Shown here: positions 1-9,689 of the stretch, piece after piece
How positions within the stretch are numbered: position 1 is the stretch's first letter
How the letters are laid out: each line of letters begins with the position of its first letter
Assembly: GCF_000247605.1 (NCBI RefSeq)
Contig: NC_016894.1
Span: forward strand, 3,895,732 to 3,959,731
Length of the DNA stretch: 64,000 bases
From: Acetobacterium woodii DSM 1030
Lineage (GTDB): Bacteria > Bacillota > Clostridia > Eubacteriales > Eubacteriaceae
Direction of reading: 5' to 3'
Program-made: the position numbers and the translations under genes
The notes under the pieces: model-generated
What the model saw: only the letters and a program-made list of their open reading frames with translations
Databases searched by the model: none
What the model was told of the DNA's origin: nothing

Positions 1-2
1 CG

Positions 3-980
3 GATGGCAGCACCGTCATCTTTCACTGGTATTACCGAGCCGAGTTTGTTGACCCGCTGTTGCGCGGCATGTTGCCCCCCTTTGAATACCTATGGATGGC
101 AACACTTGGGATCGTCTGGGTGTTTTGTCTGTTGTTTAACACCTTGTGGCTGCGTCGGTTCCTCGCCGCCAAACTAAAACTATTTGGCGAAGTGAGCGCA
201 AAAATCGGCGCACAAGAGCTGGATTTCACAATTCCCCACGCCGGCATCCGGGAGTACGACCAGGCGCTCGATGCGATGGAACATATGCGGGAGGCGTTAT
301 ACCAGTCCCTGTCTGACCAATGGGCGACCCAACAAAAACGCGAGGCGGAAATAGCCGCACTCGCGCATGATTTAAAAACCCCGCTCACCTTGGTGGGCGG
401 TAATGCCGAACTTTTGCTGGATGAAGAACTGCCTGAGCGCAGCCGTAAAATGGTGGCCACGATTGTGGCCAGCAACGACCGGGCCAAACACTATCTCGTC
501 AGCTTGCTGGAAACCTCTGCCGGTGCCGATGAAAGCTTTAAAGACACCAGTCTACCCACCATGTTTAACGAACTTTGTCAACGTACAATGACGATCGCCG
601 AAACCAGGCGGATTTGCCTGCACACCCAAAATGAACTGCTCGGTGCTGCAAACATTCAGAAAGACCATTTACTTCGCGCCCTCGCGAATGTGATACAAAA
701 TGCTATCGAGCATACCCCGGCGGGTAAAAACGTCTATTTGGAAGGCCGCATGGCCGATAACGGCTGGCAAATTACGGTGTGCGATGAAGGTCCCGGTTTT
801 AGCAAAGCAGCCTTACACCATGCCACCGAGCGCCTCTGGCGTGATGATCCCGCACGTGGCGTTGATGGACACAATGGCCTGGGTTTGTGGTTTGCCGCCC
901 AAGTCGTTAAAACCCACGCCGGACAACTGGAACTGCAAAACTGCGATTCTGGTGGGGTGGTTACAATCAAATTTTGCTAA
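3..980 (+). CDS. Sensor histidine kinase, 3' part (5' end outside window)
   Basis: The frame is open from the first bases of the window, so the true start lies upstream. A membrane segment (about nt 90-150) is followed by a HAMP-like linker, a dimerisation box with the phospho-acceptor His in ALAHDLKTPLTL (about nt 355-390), an N-box (LANVIQNAIEHTPAG, about nt 680-725), a G1 box (CDEGPGFSK) and a G2 box (HNGLGLWFAAQVV) up to the stop. This is a standard HisKA/HATPase_c kinase of the VanS/BceS-like kind. Its partner response regulator is not in the window and probably lies upstream. The gene is more GC-rich than the following DNA. A damaged copy of its 3' end lies at 21519-21628. Role as a membrane sensor is sure; the signal is unknown. 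Confidence 0.9.
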   Translation, partial: DGSTVIFHWYYRAEFVDPLLRGMLPPFEYLWMATLGIVWVFCLLFNTLWLRRFLAAKLKLFGEVSAKIGAQELDFTIPHAGIREYDQALDAMEHMREALYQSLSDQWATQQKREAEIAALAHDLKTPLTLVGGNAELLLDEELPERSRKMVATIVASNDRAKHYLVSLLETSAGADESFKDTSLPTMFNELCQRTMTIAETRRICLHTQNELLGAANIQKDHLLRALANVIQNAIEHTPAGKNVYLEGRMADNGWQITVCDEGPGFSKAALHHATERLWRDDPARGVDGHNGLGLWFAAQVVKTHAGQLELQNCDSGGVVTIKFC

Positions 981-1281
981 ACCGCTAGAGATGACAAGGG
1001 GATGATGCTTCGTTTGTTATGAAAAAACAGCACAAAAAAGCCATCCCCATTGAATCCTACCTTAACTGCTTTCTCATGACCAGTCCTTGATCCGATTCCA
1101 AAAACACATGAAATCCACTTTTTTTGTACATCTCAAAATAGCCGCCAAAATCTGATGATTGATAACTAGATTCTTTATACGGGTATGCCTCAAGAAAGTC
1201 AAATTGGATAGGTTACAATAAACTGGACAATAAAATTGTGGGCAGGTAAAATAAAAACAATAAATAAAGGAGACCTGCCAA

Positions 1282-1566
1282 ATGACCAAAAGACCAAGAC
1301 GAAGTTTTACCGATGAATTCAAAAACCAGATGGTGCAGTTGTACCTTAACGGAAAACCCCGAAGTGAAATTGTTAAAGAATATGATTTGACGGCATCGTC
1401 ACTTGATAAATGGATCAAACAACATCAGTCTTCAGGCTCGTTCAAAGAAAATGACAACCGCACTGATGAAGAAAATGAACTGATCCGCTTGAGAAAAGAA
1501 AACCAACGTTTATTAATGGAAAACGACATTTTAAAGCAGGCAGCGCTGATCATAGGACGAAAGTAG
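1282..1566 (+). CDS. IS3-family transposase OrfA
   Basis: A 94-residue protein with an N-terminal helix-turn-helix (RRSFTDEFKNQMVQLYLNGK ... EYDLTASSLDKWIKQH) and a C-terminal leucine-zipper-like coiled coil (ENELIRLRKENQRLLMENDIL), the usual OrfA layout. A ribosome binding site AAAGGAG lies just before the ATG. It binds the element ends. A fused OrfAB transposase is expected from a -1 frameshift near nt 1560 into the OrfB frame. Confidence 0.93.
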   Translation: MTKRPRRSFTDEFKNQMVQLYLNGKPRSEIVKEYDLTASSLDKWIKQHQSSGSFKENDNRTDEENELIRLRKENQRLLMENDILKQAALIIGRK

Positions 1567-1607
1567 AGGTTATTCGAGCCAATCAAGACCGCTACTCGGT
1601 ATCAGCA

Positions 1608-2402
1608 ATGTGCAGAGTCCTGAATATCCCCAAAAGTACCTATTACTACATTTCAAAAAAGACGAATGGAGTCGATCCGATTATCGCGGATGTGATTGAA
1701 ATTTTCAAAATGAGCCGCAAGAATTACGGAACCCGCAAAATCAAACATCAACTTGAAGTCAAAGGGATTGTTGCTTCCCGAAGACGGATTGGTCGCATTA
1801 TGCGGGAGAATGGCCTCGTTTCGAATTATACCGTCGCCCAATACAAAGTCCATAAACAACCAGTTAATCAGGATCCAGTCCCCAATGAAGTGAACCGGGA
1901 ATTTAATGGACGGGCACCACTGGAAGTGGCGGTCAGTGATCTGACTTATGTTCGGGTTGGTGGAAAATGGAACTATGTTTGCCTGATCGTTGATCTTTAC
2001 AATCGGGAAATTATCGGATACAGCGCCGGGCCAAACAAAACCGCACAGCTGGTTTATGAAGCTTTTGCCAGGATCAGATACCGGTTGGATCAGATTTCAA
2101 TTTTCCATACTGACCGGGGAAGTGAATTTAAAAATAATGTGATTGACGGTGTTATTGAAACCTTTAATATCAAACGTTCCTTGAGCAACAAAGGCTGCCC
2201 TTATGACAATGCTGTTGCTGAAAGCGCTTTTAAAGTCTTCAAGACAGAATTCGCTAACCAATACGCATTTGACAGATTGGATTATTTAAAGCTCATGCTT
2301 TCTGATTATGTCAACTGGTACAACAACATTCGAATACACTCGTCATTGGGGTATCTCACACCAGATGCCTATCGGAAATTAGCCCACAAAAAATCTGTCT
2401 AA
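1608..2402 (+). CDS. IS3-family transposase OrfB (DDE integrase core)
   Basis: DDE recombinase of the IS3 family. After an HTH_21-like N-terminus (KNYGTRKIKHQLEVKGI), the rve core carries the three acidic residues in VAVSDLTYV, FHTDRGSEF and AVAESAFKVFKTE, then the HSSLGYLTP motif near the end. The OrfB frame is already open from about nt 1560 (KVEVIRANQDRYSVSAM). The natural product is therefore probably an OrfAB fusion made by -1 frameshifting, and the ATG at 1608 may not be a real start. The sequence appears intact, so the element may still be active. Confidence 0.92.
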   Translation: MCRVLNIPKSTYYYISKKTNGVDPIIADVIEIFKMSRKNYGTRKIKHQLEVKGIVASRRRIGRIMRENGLVSNYTVAQYKVHKQPVNQDPVPNEVNREFNGRAPLEVAVSDLTYVRVGGKWNYVCLIVDLYNREIIGYSAGPNKTAQLVYEAFARIRYRLDQISIFHTDRGSEFKNNVIDGVIETFNIKRSLSNKGCPYDNAVAESAFKVFKTEFANQYAFDRLDYLKLMLSDYVNWYNNIRIHSSLGYLTPDAYRKLAHKKSV

Positions 2403-2893
2403 AAAAGTGTTGACAATCCAAATCCATCCTGTTTCGCATCCGTACATACCCGCTCCAATAAAAGCGTCGCTATACCTTTTCTTTTCATCCCCGGAGTAAT
2501 TACAAAACAAAATATGGATTTCACCTTTATGCCCGAGTCAGATTTCTCTATCGGTACATAATTCATAAATTTCCGCCAACTAACACATTTTAAACAATCT
2601 AATTTAGTATTCGCATTGCACCATCCAACCACCGTATCACCACTATAAGCAAGATAACCTTGAATATTATTGCCTTTAACATATTGTATGGCACATTTTC
2701 TTCTTTTCTCTGCTGTGGAAAAGTCTTTGCCCTCATAATCATCATTACACCAACACACACAGTAACATTTGTGATCATCCACATTATTATCATGTGGTGT
2801 AGTGTCAAAAAAATGTACATAATCTTCTGCAAGATCTGGTATCAACTTGCGTATCTCTAAAGCCATACGTTACCTCCATAAATATAAACAATC

Positions 2894-3056
2894 TAGGTAA
2901 TTGCAAAAGTGCCATGAGCTTTGGATGCAGTTTCGCACGAAACAATTTCTACACGGTACGGCGGACAGTTCGATGAACTGTTCGCCTACACGTTACGAAA
3001 TCGTTTGTGGAAACTGCACCCAAAGCAACCGTTGTTTGATGGTTTTTATTTTTGCA
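2894..3056. repeat. Palindromic miniature element (MITE), copy A
   Basis: Begins TAGGTAATTGCAAAA and contains the family's central palindrome (ACAGTTCGATGAACTGT) between long imperfect hairpin arms. The right end is degenerate and no target duplication is visible. Other copies lie at 27576, 28831, 38351, 45301 and 51352. It lies between the split GNAT gene and an AT-rich intergenic region. Confidence 0.85.
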
Positions 3057-4010
3057 CCATTTTTAACCAAAAGTCTGTTAAATATGGCCACTGTTAAAAT
3101 ATCATATACATTTCAACAATGCAATCCATATCACTTAATGTTTATTCGCACAATTTTAAAATTTTTAAGTCAGGCATCCTGCACCTCCTTATCCTCCTTT
3201 GTCGATATAAGTTAGCTGGAATTGTCAATATTAGTTCAATCAAAACAAACAAGAAAATTACCAAATTTTGATACAAACAACCAGATCAAGTTTTTAACTG
3301 TCAACAGATCAAAAACATTAATTTCAACAAAAATATATGTAAATTTCTACAAAGATTATAATAGCGTAAAATAATTTGTTATTATGAACATATTATTCTA
3401 GAATCATAATTTATGAGGAGGATTTTTTAGTTTTTAGTTTAGGTCTAAGTTCTGGTGTACTAAAATATTACTTAGTAATAGACGGTCTTATCAATTATTA
3501 TAACGCCCCTATACAATTAAGTGGTTATGCTAGTATTATACATTAAGAAATGTTTCATGTTTTTGCCTATTGTTTACAACGAAGAATAACTACGTATATA
3601 AGCGATCCTAGAAATAATGGTATTATAGAGAGTATAGTTACCATTTTAAAACTAACTATACCCAGTATATAAAGAAAGTAGGTGCATCCATGCAATTTTT
3701 CCTATATATACATGTATTTTTGAACATTGCTTTATTAATATTAATAATTTCCTGTTTAGTTATTCTATTTATATATTTGAAAAACAAGATAAAATAAAAA
3801 TTTTGTCTTACTCGCTATATTTATTTGCATTAATCCTGATTGGTTCTTCTGTAAAAATTGCCAACTCCTTTACTTCAGAGGCCTTGTACCTGTCAATAAA
3901 CAGATACAGTTAGGGCAGAATCTTTTGATGCATTTGTAAAACTCACAGATAATCGGATATGCCTCCATCAGGCAATCACGTTACCCTGTCACAATGGCAT
4001 CATTCCTCCA
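3057..4010. other. AT-rich intergenic region with degraded coding traces
   Basis: No convincing full-length gene. On the minus strand around 3806-3850 the DNA is closely similar to the 3' end of the small gene at 22750-22956 (shared QSGL.QI.I.SK), so this is a degraded paralogous tail. A frame at about 3860-3980 (minus) reads LMEAYPIICEFYKCIKRFC but has no start and is unassigned. A GAGGAGG-like site at 3413 precedes a roughly 40-codon frame without a usable start codon. A short membrane-peptide gene at 3690 is listed separately. Confidence 0.45.
3690..3797 (+). CDS. Possible 35-residue single-span membrane peptide
   Basis: ATG at 3690 with a weak AGGTG site seven bases upstream. It encodes a 35-residue peptide that is almost wholly hydrophobic (FLNIALLILIISCLVILFIYL) and ends in a basic tail, KNKIK. 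Length and topology resemble small stress membrane proteins or type I toxins, but no homologue is recognised and no antisense RNA or partner can be shown. In AT-rich DNA such frames arise by chance, so this is a weak call. Confidence 0.3.
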   Translation: MQFFLYIHVFLNIALLILIISCLVILFIYLKNKIK

Positions 4011-4038
4011 AAGAAACCGGAAGATATTTCTCCGGGTT
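4011..4038 (-). terminator. Probable terminator of the giant surface protein gene
   Basis: On the minus strand an AACCCGGA / TCCGGTT stem with a short AT loop is followed by a T-rich stretch (TTTCTTT), about 80 bp after the stop codon of the surface protein gene. Confidence 0.5.
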
Positions 4039-4118
4039 ACATGGTCATCTTTGCATAACTGCTTCTTTCAGCTGATGGGTTTTTTATCTTCTTTGGTTTT
4101 TTTATCGACTCAAGGCCC

Positions 4119-7100
4119 CTAATACGCCGACAGATCGGTCTCATTTTTAACCACCTTAACCAGCAGCGCCTCTAGTCGCAGGGCACTGCCAACCGTCCCC
4201 AGCTTCTCGCCATCCGCGTACCAGTCGGTGCTTTCTGTCGGCAGATCGCCGATATTCTGGACATGGCCGCGGTAGTAAACGCTGTAGCCCGGATACGGCT
4301 TGCCATCTTTGTCGGTCAGCACCAGTTTGACCGCTTCAATCCGCAGGCTTTCACCGCGGGTACCGGCGTAGGCGCCGTCTTTCGGCCAATCGGCACAATC
4401 GTTCTCGTCATAAAGCCAACCTTTGTTCTCGACATGAACGTTATAACGCAGTTCCATCCCTGTCGGAACAGTATCCTCAAGACGGATTTCAAAACCCTCA
4501 ATCCGCTTGCTCTGGCCGACCGTCCCGATTATCTCGGGGCTGTTAACCCAACTGCCATCAAGCGGGTAGTCGCCAATATTCTGAATATGTCCGCGGTAAG
4601 CCACCGTCACTGATTTTTCCGCAACTGGTGCTTCCGCAACTGTAAAGCTTAATGGTATTGAAACAGAAGCTCCATTTGTTCCGACAATGCTAAGGCTTTC
4701 GTTATAGCTACCTGCCGCAAGTCCCAGTTTCGGCTGGATCGTAAAGGTAACTGTTTCATCTTTGTTCAAAAGATTATTACTAAGCGGACCAATTGCGTAA
4801 TGCTCGGAAGTTGGCTGCGTCAGTGTCACGCTTTGATTTCCGGTGTTTTTCACCATCATGGTCTGGATTGCCGGAGGAGTGGTGTAACCTGCCGTCAAGC
4901 TCCCAAAAATAATGGAGCTCGATGTGGTGATGAGGTGCGCTTCCGGATCCGGTGTTGGTGAATCTCCACCAGTGTTTCCACCGTTATTCCCGCTTGATGC
5001 TGAGCTTATGTAGATACTCAATGCCTTGATATCATCACCTTCATTGTTTATCGCCTTGACGGTAAAGCTGAACGTACCACTCGTTGTCGGCGTTCCGCTG
5101 ATGTGGCCAGTATTCGCGTTGAGTGTCAAACCGTCCGGCAGATCGCCGCTGTCGATGCTCCAAGTAATCGGCGAATCGGCGGTAGCAGTAAGGGATTTGC
5201 CGTAAGCGGTACCGACCACGCCATTATCCAGTGAATTTGTGGTAATTGCCGGAGCCACTTTGACCGTAATGCTCTGGCTCACCGACTGATGATCGGCAGT
5301 GTAGGTGATGTTAACCGCGCTATCGCTGTCGGAAAGTCCGGTGCCATTCGTTGGCGTCGTGGTAATGCCTTTGGTAGCAAAATCAGCATAGGCCACGTCC
5401 TCCGTTGTACTGTCACTCTTATGCAGAGTGACCACCAGACCGCTTAGGTCAAGAAGATCACCGGCGGTATAAGTAATCTTGGTCGGTGCCGTTTTTACCG
5501 TAACCGATGTCACGGTCACAGTTACTGGATTGACCGTAATGCCCTGGCTCACCGACTGGTTATCGGCGGTGTAGGTAATGGTAACCGCGTTATCACTGTC
5601 GGAAAGTCCGGTGCCATTCGTTGGCGTCGTGGTAATGCCTTTGGTAGCAAAATCAGCCCAGGGTACATCCTCCGTTGTGCTGTCACTCTTATGCAGGGTG
5701 ATCACCAGACTAGTCAGGTCAAGAAGATCACCGGCGGTATAAGTAATCTTGGTCGGTGCCGTTTTTACCGTAACCGATGTTACAGTCACGGCTGCCGGAT
5801 TGACCGTAATGCTCTGACTCACCGACTGATGATCGGCGGTGTAGGTAATGGTAACCGCGTTATCACTGTCGGAAAGTCCGGTGCCATTCGTTGGCGTCGT
5901 GGTAATGCCTTTGGTAGCAAAATCAGCCAAGGGTACATCCTCCGTTGTGCTGTTGCTCTTATTCAGGGTTACCACCAGACCGCTTAGGTCAAGAAGATCA
6001 CCGGCGGTATAAGTAATCTTGGTCGGTGCCGTTTTTACCGTAACCGATGTCACGGTCACAGTTACTGGATTGACCGTAATGCTCTGGCTCACCGACTGGT
6101 TATCGGCAGTGTAGGTGATGTTAACCGCGTTATCACTGTCGGAAAGTCCAGTGCCATTCGTTGGCGTCGTGGTAATGCCTTTGGTAGCAAAATCAGCCAA
6201 GGGTACATCCTCCGTTGTGCTGTTGCTCTTATTCAGGGTTACCACCAGACCAGTCAGATCAAGAAGCTCACCGGCGGTATAAGTAATCTTGGTCGGTGTC
6301 GTTTTTACCGTAACCGATGTCACGGTCACAGTTACTGGATTGACCGTAATGCTCTGGCTCACCGACTGGTTATCGGCGGTGTAAGTGATGTTAACCGCGC
6401 TATCACTGTCGGAAAGTCCGGTGCCATTCGTTGGCGTCGTGGTAATGCCTTTCGTTCCAAAATCAGCCCAGGGTACATCCTCCGTTGTGCTGTTGCTCTT
6501 ATTCAGGGTTACCACCAGACCAGTCAGGTCAAGAAGCTCACCGGCGGTATAAGTAATCTTGGTCGGTGCCGTTTTTACCGTAACCGATGTCACGATGATA
6601 GGTTCTGCCTCTGTTTTAAAGCTGCCGATACTACTTGCTGCCGTTTCATTATCTGCACTGTCAATATATGCACCAGCTTCAAGTGTGACGGTATATGTTG
6701 TATTGTAACCCAAGGATAGCGGCGCTGTGCCGTTTAAGAATTTCTGGATCGGAATAGTTGCCTTGCAGTCTGAACCGATTCCACTGACATACCCATCACT
6801 TACTCCGATGGTATAGATGTAATCATTCGTGCCGTCAGAAATGGTTACACTTTTGTTTTCTACGGCTGTAACAGTTTCACTAAAGCCCAATACCATATCC
6901 GCAGCCGATAGCGCCACACTTGTCCCTGACGGAGCAACGAGATTGGCTGTCGGCACTGTATTGTCTATTTCAACAAACACGCCAGAAATGGTAATGGCAT
7001 TATCCGGCATCGTGAAGCTGGTGCCGCTGATACTGTAGTCGTGACTACCATCATTATATTCCAAAGAACCGGGCTTGAGCCGGTAGCCGGTAACCGGCGT

Positions 7101-9647
7101 AATTTCAAGGCTGATTGTCTCTCCGGGCATTCCTTCAATCGTACTTGATGAGATCGTGCCATTTTCTGTTGGACTGACTGTGACAGCTTTGGTTTCAAGC
7201 GTCGTCAATGGAGACAACGTTATCCCGCCTGGATTTCCGCTTGGAGAATGATATTCCAGTGACCCTGAGCAACTATCAAATACAGACAATCCAGTTGTAG
7301 GCATATGACCATCAAAATATGCGTGATTCAGGGCCGCGCAATATTGAAATGCGCTATTTCCTAAAAATGTAATGCTGCTGGGTATCGTAACGCTGGCCAG
7401 GTTGATGCATCCAGAAAATGCACTAACTTCAATAGTCGTAACACTAACCGGTATTGTTACGCCGGTCAGCCCACTACAATTAGAGAAAGCATTATTCCCT
7501 ATCGAAGTAATGCTACTAGGTATGGTAAACGCGCCAGACAGCCCTGTCGGATAGCAAATCAAAGCGGTTTTATCAAAATTATATAACACCCCATTCAGAC
7601 TGGAATAATACGTATTAGCTTCATCGACGCTGATTTCAGTTAACCCTGTGCAGCCTGTGAGCGCATTATCTCCTATTGATGTAACACCGCCCGCTATCGC
7701 CACTTTATTAAGGCCGCTGCAATAAAAGAAGGCATTATTTGCTATGGCTGTAACGCTGCTGGGTATTATAACTTCGGTCAGCTTGCTACAGTAAGAAAAT
7801 GCGCTATCCCCAATCGATGTGACCCCGTTCAATATATTGATACTGTTTAGGCTGCTGCAATCTTTGAACGCATAGTCTCCAATAGACTTCACGCTGTCTG
7901 GTATCGTTATGCCAGTTAAACTGCTGCATTGATCGAATGCATAAGGCCCAATAGATATAACACTGTTTGGTATCGTGACGCTGTTCAAATTACTGCAATT
8001 AGCAAACGCACCTTTTGATATCGATGTAACACCGCTGGGTATTGTTACCCCGGTCAATACGCCGCAATCGGCAAATGCATATTCTGCAAAAGACGTAACC
8101 GTGTACCCATCAAGTGAAGCAGGAATTGTGATGTTTCCACCGATCCCGCTGTAACTGGTGATAATACATGATGTGCCATCCGGATTGACCGTATATGTAT
8201 AAGCTTTGATTGTCGAAAAACTGCCGACATTATTGTTTCCTAAAATAAGATTACTCGCATCATCAATATATGCCCCTGCTTCAATCGCAACAATATAGTC
8301 AGCATTGTAGTTCAGCGAAAGATGCTCTGTTCCGTTTAAAAACCTTGAAATCGGAATGGTTGCCGTATCGCCTGACGCAGTTCCCCCAAAATAGTTATCA
8401 CTTTCTCCGATGGTATAAACATATATATTTGAACCATCAGAAACGCTCACTTTTTTATTTGACAAACCGGTAACAGGTTTGCTGAAGACAATTGAGATAT
8501 TTGAAAGCGAGATGGGTATGCCTGTCCCTGACGGAAATATCTGATCTACTTTAGGTTCTATGGTATCTAGTTCAAACTCTGCAAAAACTGTAATGTCACT
8601 ACTTGGCATGGTAAAGATGGTTTCATTGATACCGTGGTAGCTATTATCATAATATTTTAATGAACCCGACTTCAGGCAATAACCTTTTTCCGGAATGATA
8701 TTAAGGTTGATTGTCTCCCCGGGCATTCCTGAAGTTACACTCGGTGTGACAGTGCCCTTTCCTGTTAAATTAATTGTGATGGTTTTAGTTTCAAGTTCTT
8801 GCACTGAGACCGTAGTAAAATATCCCGAGTTTCCATTTGGACAATATAAGTTTGCGTTAGTATTTATAAATGCAAATTGATTCACCTGTAGCTCGCCATC
8901 AAAAAATACGTTAGCCAAGTTTGAGCATTTATCGAAAGCAAATGGCTTAATTTCCTCGACACTGCTTGGTATTGTTATATTGGTTAAGCTAGTACAACTA
9001 TAGAATGCGTCTTTGTCAATAAACGTAACACTGCTGGATATCGTTACGCTACTCAAACTAGTGCAATCTGCGAAAGTTGCGTCTGCAATAGATGTAACAC
9101 TATCTGGTATTTTTATATTGGTTAGGCTGCTGCATACACTAAATGCATGCGCTCCAATAGATGAGACACTGTTTGGCATCGTTATATTGATCAAACTACT
9201 GCACCGATTAAATGCGTAGTTTCCAATCGACGTAACACTGCTGGGTATCGTTATATTGATTAAACTGCTACACCGATCAAATGCGTAGCTTCCAACAGAC
9301 GTAACACTGCTGGGTATCGTTATGCTGGTCATTTTATTGCAATTAGCGAAAGTCCCTTTTGCAATAGATATAACACCGTTAGGTATGGTCACACTAGTCA
9401 AGACATCTTTGTCGGCAAATGCATATTCTGCAAAAGACGTAACCGTGTACTCAACAATTGTAGCAGGAATTACAATATTCCCACCAGCACCAGTGTAACC
9501 AGTAATTTGACAGGTTATGCCATCAGGATTGACCGAATATTCATAATCGCCGCTGGTTGCTGCATTTACGGATATATTCCCCACTAAAAGAGTTGTAACA
9601 AGAACCAGCAGAAACACAAAAATGCGTTCAAATTCCTTTTTTTTCAT
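4119..9647 (-). CDS. Giant secreted surface protein: BspA-type LRRs, Ig-like repeats, C-terminal ChW repeats
   Basis: 1842 residues. A signal peptide (MKKKEFERIFVFLLVLVTTLLVG, cleavage near residue 29) is followed by a BspA-type leucine-rich block (about 30-262, repeated SSVTSIGxxAF units), an InlB-repeat-like and a Big_5-like module. The same trio follows again (LRR block about 480-810). Then come five nearly identical 90-residue group-3 Ig-like repeats (about 1012-1462), a putative-Ig (He_PIG) domain (about 1464-1545), an ASPM/choice-of-anchor-like module, and three ChW (clostridial hydrophobic W) repeats (about 1677-1842; YRGHIQNIGD, GTVGQSKRIEGFEI, YRGHVQNIGD). No LPXTG motif is seen, so anchoring is probably through ChW. 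BspA and Ig modules suggest adhesion or substrate binding; the ligand is unknown. A MalT/LuxR-type regulator lies upstream and divergent. Confidence 0.93.
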   Translation of the reverse strand: MKKKEFERIFVFLLVLVTTLLVGNISVNAATSGDYEYSVNPDGITCQITGYTGAGGNIVIPATIVEYTVTSFAEYAFADKDVLTSVTIPNGVISIAKGTFANCNKMTSITIPSSVTSVGSYAFDRCSSLINITIPSSVTSIGNYAFNRCSSLINITMPNSVSSIGAHAFSVCSSLTNIKIPDSVTSIADATFADCTSLSSVTISSSVTFIDKDAFYSCTSLTNITIPSSVEEIKPFAFDKCSNLANVFFDGELQVNQFAFINTNANLYCPNGNSGYFTTVSVQELETKTITINLTGKGTVTPSVTSGMPGETINLNIIPEKGYCLKSGSLKYYDNSYHGINETIFTMPSSDITVFAEFELDTIEPKVDQIFPSGTGIPISLSNISIVFSKPVTGLSNKKVSVSDGSNIYVYTIGESDNYFGGTASGDTATIPISRFLNGTEHLSLNYNADYIVAIEAGAYIDDASNLILGNNNVGSFSTIKAYTYTVNPDGTSCIITSYSGIGGNITIPASLDGYTVTSFAEYAFADCGVLTGVTIPSGVTSISKGAFANCSNLNSVTIPNSVISIGPYAFDQCSSLTGITIPDSVKSIGDYAFKDCSSLNSINILNGVTSIGDSAFSYCSKLTEVIIPSSVTAIANNAFFYCSGLNKVAIAGGVTSIGDNALTGCTGLTEISVDEANTYYSSLNGVLYNFDKTALICYPTGLSGAFTIPSSITSIGNNAFSNCSGLTGVTIPVSVTTIEVSAFSGCINLASVTIPSSITFLGNSAFQYCAALNHAYFDGHMPTTGLSVFDSCSGSLEYHSPSGNPGGITLSPLTTLETKAVTVSPTENGTISSSTIEGMPGETISLEITPVTGYRLKPGSLEYNDGSHDYSISGTSFTMPDNAITISGVFVEIDNTVPTANLVAPSGTSVALSAADMVLGFSETVTAVENKSVTISDGTNDYIYTIGVSDGYVSGIGSDCKATIPIQKFLNGTAPLSLGYNTTYTVTLEAGAYIDSADNETAASSIGSFKTEAEPIIVTSVTVKTAPTKITYTAGELLDLTGLVVTLNKSNSTTEDVPWADFGTKGITTTPTNGTGLSDSDSAVNITYTADNQSVSQSITVNPVTVTVTSVTVKTTPTKITYTAGELLDLTGLVVTLNKSNSTTEDVPLADFATKGITTTPTNGTGLSDSDNAVNITYTADNQSVSQSITVNPVTVTVTSVTVKTAPTKITYTAGDLLDLSGLVVTLNKSNSTTEDVPLADFATKGITTTPTNGTGLSDSDNAVTITYTADHQSVSQSITVNPAAVTVTSVTVKTAPTKITYTAGDLLDLTSLVITLHKSDSTTEDVPWADFATKGITTTPTNGTGLSDSDNAVTITYTADNQSVSQGITVNPVTVTVTSVTVKTAPTKITYTAGDLLDLSGLVVTLHKSDSTTEDVAYADFATKGITTTPTNGTGLSDSDSAVNITYTADHQSVSQSITVKVAPAITTNSLDNGVVGTAYGKSLTATADSPITWSIDSGDLPDGLTLNANTGHISGTPTTSGTFSFTVKAINNEGDDIKALSIYISSASSGNNGGNTGGDSPTPDPEAHLITTSSSIIFGSLTAGYTTPPAIQTMMVKNTGNQSVTLTQPTSEHYAIGPLSNNLLNKDETVTFTIQPKLGLAAGSYNESLSIVGTNGASVSIPLSFTVAEAPVAEKSVTVAYRGHIQNIGDYPLDGSWVNSPEIIGTVGQSKRIEGFEIRLEDTVPTGMELRYNVHVENKGWLYDENDCADWPKDGAYAGTRGESLRIEAVKLVLTDKDGKPYPGYSVYYRGHVQNIGDLPTESTDWYADGEKLGTVGSALRLEALLVKVVKNETDLSAY
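5260..6610 (-). repeat. Five tandem 270-bp repeats in the surface protein gene
   Basis: The sequence recurs every 270 bp (for example the GATTGACCGTAATG segment near 5259, 5529, 5799, 6069 and 6339). Each unit encodes one 90-residue Ig-like domain starting TSVTVKTAPTKITYTAG. Near-identity between units implies recent expansion or gene conversion, and the copy number is likely to vary between strains. Confidence 0.93.
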
Positions 9648-9689
9648 AATTTCCTTCTTTCTGCGACCTATTTTATCTAAAACCGTCTT

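Larger units (their letters stand above)
1205..2420 (+). mobile_element. IS3-family (IS150-like) insertion sequence, complete
   Basis: A 1216-bp element with two overlapping-frame transposase genes. Its imperfect terminal inverted repeats both begin TGGAT (left TGGATAGGTTACAATAAAC; right, reversed, TGGATTGTCAACAC). It is flanked by a 3-bp direct repeat, AAT at 1202-1204 and at 2421-2423, as expected for the IS3 family. The ends are confirmed by a second, deleted copy at 60683-61438. It interrupts a GNAT gene. Confidence 0.92.
1057..2866 (-). pseudogene. GNAT acetyltransferase gene interrupted by an IS3-family element
   Basis: The 5' part (2866 down to 2421) encodes MALEIRKLIPDLAEDY and a GNAT core with the acetyl-CoA loop in TPGMKRKGIATLLLERV. 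It then runs into IS sequence and stops after a few IS-encoded residues (GLSTLF). The missing 3' part lies on the other side of the IS, from 1204 down to the TAG at 1057-1059. Removing the IS (1205-2420) and one copy of the 3-bp duplication restores one frame that reads through QDGFDFLEAYPYKESS to YKKSGFHVF and ends MRKQLR. The gene therefore appears to have been intact before a single recent insertion. The substrate of the acetyltransferase is unknown. Confidence 0.9.

Noticed and set aside
2901-3215. A 104-codon plus-strand frame
   Set aside because: Most of it is translated MITE sequence (copy A); no ribosome binding site or homology.
5260-6610. CRISPR-like repeat array
   Set aside because: The unit is 270 bp, continuous and coding, with no spacers; these are tandem protein repeats.
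4263-9219. Several plus-strand open frames of 60-116 codons across the surface protein gene
   Set aside because: They lie wholly inside the long minus-strand gene, have no ribosome binding sites or recognisable folds, and repeat with the 270-bp units.
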